Below, piece after piece: positions 1 to 5,489 of a stretch of 18,374 bases of DNA. Made by a program: the position numbers and the translations under genes. Where the stretch lies: assembly GCA_051872535.1 (NCBI GenBank), contig JBJEDY010000012.1:1-18374 (forward strand). Reading direction: 5' to 3'. Source of the DNA: CAOJBM01 sp051872535. Its GTDB lineage: Bacteria; Bacillota_I; Bacilli_A; RF39; UBA660. The notes under the pieces were generated by a model, which saw nothing but the letters and a program-made list of their open reading frames with translations, was not told the origin of the DNA and made no database searches. Position 1 is the stretch's first letter. The number at the start of each line of letters is the position of its first letter.

Positions 1-8
1 GTTTCAAA

Positions 9-242
9 ATGAATAATAATTATGTTGAACAACAATATAATGAAGAACAACAAATATTAATAGAAGATGATTACAGAGAAGAAGTAACACAATTAACTGA
101 CAATATTTATATATCACAAAATAATTTACAAGGGATAACACAAATAGCAATTGGATTTATGATGATAGGTGTAGCAACTAGCATTTTAATATTCATATTA
201 AAATGTTGGATATTTTCTAAAATATTTAAGAGGGTGAAATAA
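9..242 (+). CDS. Small single-pass membrane protein
   Basis: A 77-residue protein of unknown function. The first 40 residues are very polar (many Asn, Gln, Glu). A hydrophobic segment at about residues 43-66 looks like one membrane helix, and the tail is short and basic (KIFKRVK), which suggests a cytoplasmic C-terminus. It overlaps the next gene by one base (TAATG), so the two are probably translationally coupled. No Shine-Dalgarno site lies in the eight bases before the ATG, so the upstream control region is outside the window. It is too polar at the N-terminus for a typical holin. I do not recognise a family. Confidence 0.7.
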   Translation: MNNNYVEQQYNEEQQILIEDDYREEVTQLTDNIYISQNNLQGITQIAIGFMMIGVATSILIFILKCWIFSKIFKRVK

Positions 243-418
243 TGGAAGTAGTAAAAAATTGTTACGGCCAAATAATTTATAAAGCTGAATTTAATAATGA
301 CGGTGATAGAATTTACGAACAATGGAGATGGTATCATTATAATGGTGAGTTAGCCGGTATTTCTGATTCTAACGGCAACAAAGTCGAATTTGATATAAAT
401 GGTTTACCAATAAAATAA
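242..418 (+). CDS. Small hypothetical protein, 58 residues
   Basis: The ATG overlaps the stop codon of the gene before (TAATG), and GAGGGTG just upstream serves as Shine-Dalgarno. The product is rich in aromatic residues and Gly/Asn (for example EQWRWYHYNGEL near residues 26-37), with no membrane segment and no motif I recognise. The coupling and the good ribosome binding site make it a credible small early gene. A structured leader hairpin for the following gene begins two bases after the stop codon. Confidence 0.6.
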   Translation: MEVVKNCYGQIIYKAEFNNDGDRIYEQWRWYHYNGELAGISDSNGNKVEFDINGLPIK

Positions 419-419
419 A

Positions 420-453
420 AGCCCTTACATTCAATTCTACGGGCTTACAAGGG
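420..453 (+). promoter_or_regulatory. Leader hairpin, copy 1 of a covarying pair
   Basis: A five-base-pair stem AGCCC (420-424) / GGGCT (441-445) closes a 16-nt loop and is followed by TACAAGGG, which runs straight into the Shine-Dalgarno of the gene at 464. A 34-nt element of the same shape lies on the minus strand at 17963-17996, just upstream of the sigma factor. 28 of 34 bases match, and the stem differences compensate each other. There is no U-run, so it is not a terminator. A competing pairing, CCCTT (422-426) with AAGGG (449-453), would partly cover the ribosome binding site. Confidence 0.6.
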
Positions 454-463
454 AGGATTTAAA

Positions 464-718
464 ATGAAAATATGGGTAAAATCTCAAGATGGAAGAGAAA
501 TGGTATTAACAGGAGAATTTATAATATGTAGTTACTTAGTAGATACACATGAAATAATATGTGAAGGTTATTCAATGGCAAAATATGATTCTGAAAAAAG
601 AGCAAAAGAAGTATTAGATGAAATAATGTTTATCATAGAAGAAGGAACACAAGTTGATGAATTATATCAAGGAAGAAGAACGACATCAAATGTAGTATAC
701 CAATTTCCAAAATTTTAA
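464..718 (+). CDS. Hypothetical protein, 84 residues
   Basis: A soluble 84-residue protein. It begins MKIWVKSQDGREMV, then strand-like segments to about residue 38, and an acidic helix-like stretch with KRAKEVLDEIMFIIEEG near residues 45-61. The pattern suggests a small alpha/beta fold, but I do not recognise the family. The start is supported by GGGAGG eight bases upstream. Its leader carries the hairpin shared with the sigma-factor leader, so the two genes may respond to the same RNA-level signal (inference). Position among small coupled genes suggests an early accessory role. Confidence 0.7.
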   Translation: MKIWVKSQDGREMVLTGEFIICSYLVDTHEIICEGYSMAKYDSEKRAKEVLDEIMFIIEEGTQVDELYQGRRTTSNVVYQFPKF

Positions 719-730
719 GGAGGTTTTTAT

Positions 731-934
731 ATGAATTTAGATGATGTAAGACAAGAAAATCTTAGATTAAGAAATGAAAATGAAGAATTAAAAGGACGTA
801 TTGAAATGTTAATTACTCAAGTGAATTATTGGCAATATTTAGCAGAAATTGAACGTGATAAAAAAGAAAAATTACAAGATAAGATTGTAAGACTAGATAA
901 GATAATTGATAGAGTTATAAAGGAGGATAAATAA
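731..934 (+). CDS. Small coiled-coil protein, 67 residues
   Basis: The sequence is almost entirely heptad-like: residues 4-34 (DDVRQENLRLRNENEELKGR and on) and again 41-66 are rich in Leu, Glu and Lys, with a WQYL aromatic patch at about 34-37. It probably forms an oligomeric helical bundle. AAGGAGG overlaps the end of the preceding gene and supports the ATG. The stop codon abuts the next ATG. Small coiled coils in phi29-type phages can act in membrane-associated replication or as scaffolds, but nothing here decides between these. The scaffold candidate at 2520 has the better context. Confidence 0.7.
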   Translation: MNLDDVRQENLRLRNENEELKGRIEMLITQVNYWQYLAEIERDKKEKLQDKIVRLDKIIDRVIKEDK

Positions 935-1015
935 ATGGAAGTATTGGGGTATATTGGAATATATTTTATAGCTTATGGATTAACAAAAGCTATATTGGGG
1001 AAGGTGATTAAGTGA
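935..1015 (+). CDS. Micro membrane peptide, 26 residues
   Basis: ATG directly follows the stop of the coiled-coil gene. A strong AAGGAGG lies upstream at the right distance, inside the end of that gene. The product MEVLGYIGIYFIAYGLTKAI (first 20 residues), ending KVIK, is one hydrophobic helix with a basic tail. The stop codon is shared with the GTG start of the next gene (GTGA overlap), so three genes are coupled in a row. Short, but the Shine-Dalgarno, coupling and membrane-helix character all argue that it is translated. Possible roles are membrane anchoring or modulation of a host membrane complex. The function is unknown. Confidence 0.6.
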   Translation: MEVLGYIGIYFIAYGLTKAILGKVIK

Positions 1016-1251
1016 GAAATACAAAGATAAGATTCAAATATTGCACCGAAGAAAACATTGATATTAATGTAAAATTACCAAAAGATATTACTATGGCAGA
1101 CATAATAGAAGTTTTAGGTGATGAAGAAGCTACTATTTCAAATATAGAAGAAGCAATTGAATTATTAGACGGAATAATTTTCGACGTTGAAGAAGGAGAT
1201 ATAAACGAAATGTTTTCTATAGTAGAAATTAATAAAAATTCATATAATTAA
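1012..1251 (+). CDS. Small acidic protein, 79 residues
   Basis: It starts at GTG within the GTGA overlap, with GGGGAAGGTG upstream as ribosome binding site. The product is strongly acidic from residue 13 on, with helix-like segments around DIIEVLGDEEATISNIEEAI (about residues 30-49) and a hydrophobic core suited to a small compact domain. Acidic early phage proteins are sometimes DNA mimics or inhibitors of host enzymes, but that is only a context guess here. It is the last gene of the left cluster before the control region at 1255-1400. Confidence 0.65.
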   Translation: MRNTKIRFKYCTEENIDINVKLPKDITMADIIEVLGDEEATISNIEEAIELLDGIIFDVEEGDINEMFSIVEINKNSYN

Positions 1252-1261
1252 GCATACATTT

Positions 1262-1270
1262 TGCTATAAT
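1262..1270 (+). promoter_or_regulatory. Extended -10 promoter for a short transcript
   Basis: TGCTATAAT is a perfect extended -10 element (TGnTATAAT). No good -35 hexamer lies upstream, which extended -10 promoters tolerate. The same TGCTATAAT is used by the candidate promoter of the minus-strand operon at 18237-18245, so this is probably the same promoter class. Transcription would start near 1276-1278 and meet an intrinsic terminator at 1333-1360, giving an RNA of about 85 nt. Confidence 0.5.
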
Positions 1271-1301
1271 AACACAAGTTAATAATTGTAAATGAATATT
1301 T

Positions 1302-1325
1302 CATTTTTCTATTCTCCTTTATTTA
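1302..1325. repeat. 24-nt exact repeat, copy 1
   Basis: Identical to 15825-15848 in the same orientation, which is the junction between the terminal protein stop and the polymerase start. Flanking bases diverge at once on both sides. A 24-base exact match at 14.5 kb distance is not expected by chance, even in AT-rich DNA. Confidence 0.95.
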
Positions 1326-1332
1326 TTTTTTA

Positions 1333-1360
1333 CCTGTCCCTTGACAGGGACAGGGTTTTT
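1333..1360 (+). terminator. Intrinsic terminator of the left cluster and sRNA
   Basis: A perfect nine-base-pair stem CCTGTCCCT (1333-1341) / AGGGACAGG (1346-1354) with loop TGAC, then G and five T residues. It would end transcripts from the left gene cluster and from the short-RNA promoter. On the minus strand no T-run follows, so it is directional. The right arm and loop also contain the TTGACA of a downstream promoter. Confidence 0.85.
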
Positions 1361-1369
1361 AAATATAGG
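1341..1369 (+). promoter_or_regulatory. Candidate late promoter
   Basis: TTGACA (1341-1346), a 17-base spacer, then TATAGG (1364-1369). The -35 is perfect and the -10 matches four of six. The -35 hexamer sits inside the terminator hairpin. This places a host-sigma-type promoter directly before the gene at 1404 and the structural operon. The terminator would insulate this promoter from upstream transcription. Confidence 0.5.
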
Positions 1370-1403
1370 AGAAAAATAAAATTAATTTAAAGGAGAGGTT
1401 TAA

Positions 1404-1745
1404 ATGAGTATATTAGATAAAATAAAAAATCAAATGAATGCAACAAACAATATAATGGAAGGTAGAGTAAAAGGTGAAGTTAAAGAATTAACTGCATATG
1501 TTATAAAAGATTTTACAATATTAAAAGATAAAAATACTGGTGCTGACTATTCTGCCTTTATTGTTGAAGGAAATGAGGAAGAATTTTTCTTTGGTGGGGC
1601 AGTTGTAACAGATAAATTATTAAGAATAAAAGAAATGCTAACTGATGAAGAACTTGATGAACTTAAAAAAGAAGGAATACCAGTTATGTTTGTTGGTAAA
1701 AAATCTAAAAATAAGAGAACATATATAGATATGGAACTTTTATAA
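1404..1745 (+). CDS. Possible single-stranded DNA-binding protein
   Basis: A 113-residue protein. An N-terminal helix (about 1-18) is followed by strand-rich sequence: GEVKELTAYVIKDFTILKD (24-42), SAFIVEGNEEEFFFGG (50-65), a helical insert with LTDEELDELKKEG (79-91), then IPVMFVGKKS and RTYIDMELL at the end. This layout resembles small OB-fold phage proteins, and the size is near that of phi29 p5 (124 residues), the SSB of protein-primed replication. The assignment rests on fold impression and genome logic, since such a phage needs an SSB and no other candidate is apparent. Two AGGAG-like sites lie before the ATG. Confidence 0.45.
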   Translation: MSILDKIKNQMNATNNIMEGRVKGEVKELTAYVIKDFTILKDKNTGADYSAFIVEGNEEEFFFGGAVVTDKLLRIKEMLTDEELDELKKEGIPVMFVGKKSKNKRTYIDMELL

Positions 1746-1759
1746 TAAATTAGCAAATT

Positions 1760-1870
1760 AGGGATATGATTTTACTATTGATTCAGTGATTAAAAGAGGA
1801 TTGCATGGGTGAAACCACCTCACACTTTACCGAAGGCATTCGGGTTGACATAGTACATATCCCTTTTTTA
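1760..1870 (+). ncRNA. Structured RNA, candidate prohead (packaging) RNA
   Basis: An end-to-end helix closes the element: AGGGATATG (1760-1768) with CATATCCCT (1856-1864), then TACTAT (1773-1778) with ATAGTA (1850-1855) after a four-base bulge. Inside are two arms. Arm one pairs 1785-1788 with 1823-1826 and 1796-1799 with 1818-1821, with bulge ATTAAAA (1789-1795) and a small tip hairpin. Arm two is CCGAA/TTCGG (1830-1834/1839-1843) with loop GGCA. TTTTTT follows the closing helix. phi29 pRNA has the same plan: closing helix, three-way junction, an arm with a 5'-side bulge (AUUAAACC from memory), and a hairpin arm. The phage encodes a gp16-type ATPase, which in phi29 needs pRNA. A clear four-base kissing-loop partner is not visible (only three pairs, GCA 1836-1838 with TGC 1802-1804), so a cis-regulatory RNA remains possible. 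TATAAT at 1741-1746 could be its -10. Confidence 0.5.
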
Positions 1871-1885
1871 AAGTGAGGGGATTAG

Positions 1886-2539
1886 ATGAAAATATACATA
1901 CTTGATTCAGGTTGTAATGAACATGACTTTTTCAGAGAAAATAAAATAAATATAAATTTTATAGATGATAAAAATGGACATGGTACACAAGTTAGTGGAA
2001 TTATAAGTAATATAGCACCAAAAGAAGAATACCACATGATTAAATGTATGAATGATAACGGTAAAGGAAGTGTTTCACAAATTGTTGAAGCAATTGAAGA
2101 AGCAATAGATAACAATGCTGATATAATTTTAATGTCAATTGGTATAGATAAAAATAAAGAAGAACTTTATAAAGTTATTAAAAAAGCAGTTAGAAAAAAG
2201 ATTTATATAATTTCAAGTGCTGGTAATGTTCCACATAAAACATTTTACCCAGCAAATTATGGTGAAGTAATATCAGTTGGAAGTTTAAAACGTGAAGGAA
2301 CAATTGCACCGTGGAGTTGTTTAGCTGATATATATGCAGGTGGAGTTGATATTGTAGCACCTTCATTTAATAACTTATATAGTAAAGTTACTGGGACAAG
2401 TTTTTCTACTGCATTAGTTTGTGGTTATATGATTTTATTAATAAAAGAGTTTGAAAAACAACATAATAAAAAACCTACTAAAAATCAAGTATTAAAAATA
2501 TTAAAGGAGGTATTTCCATATGTTCATAATAATGAATAA
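1886..2539 (+). CDS. Subtilisin-like (S8) serine protease
   Basis: A compact subtilase of 217 residues with the full catalytic set: Asp7 in ILDSG, His32 in NGHGTQVSG, the oxyanion Asn114 in SSAGN, and Ser172 in GTSFSTALVCG. There is no signal peptide or long propeptide, so it should act inside the cell or the capsid. It opens the capsid module: the scaffold-like gene overlaps its 3' end by 20 bases and the major capsid gene follows. phi29 has no prohead protease; its scaffold leaves intact. The likely role here is scaffold or capsid processing (inference), with cleavage of a host or virion target as the alternative. The start has GTGAGGGG upstream. Confidence 0.85.
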   Translation: MKIYILDSGCNEHDFFRENKININFIDDKNGHGTQVSGIISNIAPKEEYHMIKCMNDNGKGSVSQIVEAIEEAIDNNADIILMSIGIDKNKEELYKVIKKAVRKKIYIISSAGNVPHKTFYPANYGEVISVGSLKREGTIAPWSCLADIYAGGVDIVAPSFNNLYSKVTGTSFSTALVCGYMILLIKEFEKQHNKKPTKNQVLKILKEVFPYVHNNE

Positions 2540-2813
2540 AGAGCCGTCAATCGAAGATTTAAGAGCTGAAATTTTAGACTATCAATCTAAAATAGAACAA
2601 TTAAATACTAATATCGAAAATTTAAACAATCAAATAACTGAAAAAGATGAAAAAATCACATCATTGAATAGTGATATTGGAAACCTAAAACAAAAGAATT
2701 ATGATTTATTTATGCAAGTATCTAATAATCCTCAAGAACCCCCAAAACCAGTAGAAAAAATTGAGGTTATTAGTTTAGATACAATAATTAATACTATAAG
2801 AGGTGAAAATTAG
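2520..2813 (+). CDS. Scaffold-like coiled-coil protein (gp7-like)
   Basis: 97 residues, close to the 98 of phi29 scaffold gp7. Residues 10-68 form a long coiled coil with regular Leu/Ile spacing (SKIEQLNTNIENLNNQITEK region), then a Pro-rich hinge (NPQEPPKPVEK) and a short C-terminal helix (LDTIINTIRG) suited to docking on capsid protein. It sits directly before the major capsid gene and overlaps its GTG start by one base. The ATG at 2520 is chosen because AAAGGAGG lies nine bases upstream; the in-frame ATG at 2532 is too far from it. Sequence identity to gp7 cannot be judged by eye. The call rests on size, architecture and order. Confidence 0.65.
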   Translation: MFIIMNKEPSIEDLRAEILDYQSKIEQLNTNIENLNNQITEKDEKITSLNSDIGNLKQKNYDLFMQVSNNPQEPPKPVEKIEVISLDTIINTIRGEN

Positions 2814-3817
2814 TGAAAAAAATAAGCAATGTTGATATGTTAAACTCCATAAGAGAGGTTCAAAATTTAGAATATCAAAGTCTTGTACCAATAGTAAATA
2901 GTCAAGATGATTGCCTACAAGTTTTAGCAACTTTTGAAAGTTATCCTACTGCAAAAAATGCTTTTATAAATACATTAACAAATAGAATTGGTAAATCTGT
3001 TTTCTTTGATAAAGTATTTAATAACCCTTATAAAATGCTTCATAGAGGAATGTTACCTTTTGGTAAATCTATAGAACAACTATTTGTTGAAATGGCCGAA
3101 AAGAAAAACTTTTCTGAGCACTTTACAGGGTCTACAACTGGTGAAGGTGACTTAATTAAACCATTACCACCAACTGTTAAAGCTGATTATATTACTCAAA
3201 ACTATGAGTATAAATTTAAGACTTCAATATCTGACCAACAATTAAGAGGTGCTTTCCAATCTCAATTTGGTTTATCAGAGTTAATAATGCATTGTGTTGA
3301 TTCTTTAATGAGTTCTGTTCAATATTCTGAATATGTTGACATGAAAAAACTTGTTAATACAACATTAGCAGGAAAAATAGCAAAGAAAACAATAACAACT
3401 TATTCTCCAAAAGAATTAGCAAAAGAAATAAGAATATTAGCTGATAAAATGACTTTCCCTTCAACAAACTATAATCAAGCTGGTGTTCTTCAATGGTCAA
3501 GAAAACAAGATTTAGTTTTATTTGTTACTCCTGAAATAAAAGCAGATATGGACGTTGATATGTTAGCACAAACTTTTAATGTAGGATATGCAGATGTACC
3601 TGTAAGAGTAATAGTAATGGACGAATTACCTGATGTTGCTACTAAAAAATGTTATGGAATATTAGCTGATAAAGATTTAATACAATGTTATGACACAATA
3701 AACACTACATCTACATTCTATAATGGCGAACAATTAACAACTAACTACTTTGCACATAAACATGGAATAATGGCTGGTTGTCAATTTGCCCAAGCAGTTG
3801 TATTTGTAGGAGCATAG
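2813..3817 (+). CDS. Major capsid protein (gp8-like)
   Basis: 334 residues, following the scaffold-like gene and ending at a strong terminator, as expected for the most highly expressed structural gene. The sequence has the character of phi29-type head proteins: an N-terminal helical part, a central stretch around residues 120-145 (ADYITQNYEYKFKTSISDQQ), and a C-terminal part with long beta strands (DVPVRVIVMDELP near 261-273). It is shorter than phi29 gp8 (448 residues), which carries a C-terminal Ig-like domain that seems to be absent here. It starts at GTG overlapping the preceding TAG, with AGAGGTG as ribosome binding site. No obvious N-terminal cleavage site can be read, though the upstream protease makes that worth testing. 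Confidence 0.8.
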   Translation: MKKISNVDMLNSIREVQNLEYQSLVPIVNSQDDCLQVLATFESYPTAKNAFINTLTNRIGKSVFFDKVFNNPYKMLHRGMLPFGKSIEQLFVEMAEKKNFSEHFTGSTTGEGDLIKPLPPTVKADYITQNYEYKFKTSISDQQLRGAFQSQFGLSELIMHCVDSLMSSVQYSEYVDMKKLVNTTLAGKIAKKTITTYSPKELAKEIRILADKMTFPSTNYNQAGVLQWSRKQDLVLFVTPEIKADMDVDMLAQTFNVGYADVPVRVIVMDELPDVATKKCYGILADKDLIQCYDTINTTSTFYNGEQLTTNYFAHKHGIMAGCQFAQAVVFVGA

Positions 3818-3827
3818 TTAGACACTA

Positions 3828-3855
3828 AAGAAGGACAATCTTGTCCTTCTTTTTT
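3828..3855 (+). terminator. Intrinsic terminator after capsid gene
   Basis: Stem AAGAAGGACA (3828-3837) / TGTCCTTCTT (3842-3851), loop ATCT, followed by four more T residues. It lies between the capsid gene and the tail genes with no new promoter evident, so it probably attenuates rather than stops transcription and keeps capsid mRNA in excess. Confidence 0.85.
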
Positions 3856-3872
3856 AGAAAGGAGGAAAAATA

Positions 3873-5489
3873 TTGACTTTAATAAATTTATGTAATATTC
3901 CTTTTTTATCAACTGACTATTCTGATGTTGTTGATTTTTCAAATAAAAACCAAAGAGATTCATTTTTTGAAGGTTATGTAGGAAAAAGATTAGAAGGGAA
4001 TATAAAAACAGATGGTGAAAGAACTTATTTGAATATAAATGTTCCTTGTGAAACATTAATAAATTATGATTATTGTTTTTTTAAAGACAATAATATGAAA
4101 CCATGGTATTATTTTATTACTAACATAGAAAAAGTAACAAATAATAATTCAAATATTCATCTTCAACTTGATGTATGGTCAACATATTATTTTGACTTTA
4201 ATATAATGGAAAGTTTTGTTGATAGATGTCATGTACCACGTTGGAACGGTGATACTCCAACGGCTAACAATGAAGAAGAAGGGTTGTTTTTCGGTGAAAT
4301 AAAACAACTTTCTAAAACTAAACTGTATGACCTTAAAAAGTCACTTATTATTACATCAAGCACTCCAATGGGTTATGTACCTAACTTCACTCCAATGGGT
4401 GGTGGTAACTCAACAGAAGGAGAAAGCGATAGTTTAGGCGACACGGGAAGCAGTGGCACAATGTGGAAAGAAGGTAAAATGTCATCTTTATGTTTTAGAT
4501 TCCAAAAAGGTGGAGAAGGATTCGCACCTCGTCAATACAGGGATAGTGGTGGTGTTCTAACAATCGGTTATGGAACAACACCTTATGATAAAGAAGCATG
4601 GGCGACATTGACAGCTAACCAACCATGTTCGGAAGAAATGGCTGCCAAAATATTTTATAATTCGGCAAATAATAACTACGGAAAACCTATTGTTAATACT
4701 TGTTTAAAACTTGGAATAGATTCACAAGGACAGTTTGACGCATTATGTAGTTTAGCATATAACAGTGGTACTGGAACAATTACAGGAAGTAATAGATTAA
4801 TGGACGCAATTGCTAAAAATCCAAAAGATGAAAGTACAATTAGGAGTATATGGGAAAGTTTTAAAATAAAGGATAGAAAAGGAAATACACTAAATGGTTT
4901 AATATGGCGAAGAAAACAAGAATGTAATATGTATTTTGGAAAAAATGTAGAAATAAGGGCAATTTCAAAAGTTGGTGTAGGTGGTACTGTTACAGAAAAT
5001 AATGGTAATGGGTGGTTACCTACTGATTATACAGATGAAACAGGAGGTTTAAACGGTCATAAATCTGTTAGTAATGAATTTGGGAATGATTGGCTTGTAC
5101 CAGTTACAGGTGCAACTGTAAGTTCTCTTTATGGTTGGAGGATTCACCCAACACTAGGTGTTAGAAAATTCCATAGTGGTATTGATTTAGGTTGTCCAAC
5201 AGGTACACCAATATTAGCAACAAAAGGTGGTACAATTGTTCAAACAGGTAATAGTGATACTATGGGAATATATGCACGTCAAAATTGTGGAAATTATCAA
5301 GTAATCTATATGCATATGTCTAAACTTTCTTGTAAACAAGGTGATAATCTAAAACGTGGTGACAAAATTGGTGAAGTTGGTTCAACTGGCAGAAGTACAG
5401 GAGCTCATTTACACTGGCAAATACAAACTGTTGACGGTGGAACAACAACTGACCCAATGCCAAATGCAAAGAAAGGAGATAAAGTTTAA
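3873..5489 (+). CDS. Tail knob N-terminal half fused to lysozyme and M23 peptidase
   Basis: 538 residues in three parts. Residues 1-175 match the start of phi29-type knob protein gp9 (LCNIPF near the N-terminus, HLQLDVWSTYYFDF at 96-109, RCHVPRW at 118-124). After a Gly/Ser-rich linker, residues 200-356 are a GH24-type lysozyme with Glu215, Asp224 and Thr230, the same spacing as the Glu/Asp/Thr triad of T4 lysozyme. Residues 407-525 are an M23 zinc endopeptidase with His434 and Asp438 (HSGID), His481 and the HLH pair at 512-514. Such a lysozyme plus M23 pair is what phi29 carries separately in tail-tip protein gp13. The start is TTG, seven bases after AAAGGAGG. The rest of gp9 lies in the next ORF, which starts in the TAATG overlap. 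Likely role: cut cell-wall peptidoglycan during DNA entry. Confidence 0.85.
   Translation: MTLINLCNIPFLSTDYSDVVDFSNKNQRDSFFEGYVGKRLEGNIKTDGERTYLNINVPCETLINYDYCFFKDNNMKPWYYFITNIEKVTNNNSNIHLQLDVWSTYYFDFNIMESFVDRCHVPRWNGDTPTANNEEEGLFFGEIKQLSKTKLYDLKKSLIITSSTPMGYVPNFTPMGGGNSTEGESDSLGDTGSSGTMWKEGKMSSLCFRFQKGGEGFAPRQYRDSGGVLTIGYGTTPYDKEAWATLTANQPCSEEMAAKIFYNSANNNYGKPIVNTCLKLGIDSQGQFDALCSLAYNSGTGTITGSNRLMDAIAKNPKDESTIRSIWESFKIKDRKGNTLNGLIWRRKQECNMYFGKNVEIRAISKVGVGGTVTENNGNGWLPTDYTDETGGLNGHKSVSNEFGNDWLVPVTGATVSSLYGWRIHPTLGVRKFHSGIDLGCPTGTPILATKGGTIVQTGNSDTMGIYARQNCGNYQVIYMHMSKLSCKQGDNLKRGDKIGEVGSTGRSTGAHLHWQIQTVDGGTTTDPMPNAKKGDKV

Larger units (their letters stand above)
1277..1361 (+). ncRNA. Candidate antisense sRNA against DNA polymerase start
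   Basis: The interval is bounded by an extended -10 promoter (1262-1270) and a strong intrinsic terminator (1333-1360) and has no plus-strand gene. Bases 1302-1325 repeat 15825-15848 exactly, 24 of 24. Because the polymerase gene is on the minus strand, this RNA would be perfectly complementary to its mRNA from the upstream gene's stop codon through the Shine-Dalgarno to the AUG. A small hairpin AATGAA/TTCATT (1291-1305) precedes the pairing region. Predicted role: block polymerase translation, perhaps when the phage turns to late gene expression. The pairing is seen in the sequence; the transcript and its effect are inferred. The alternative is a copied minus-strand initiation region. Confidence 0.5.
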
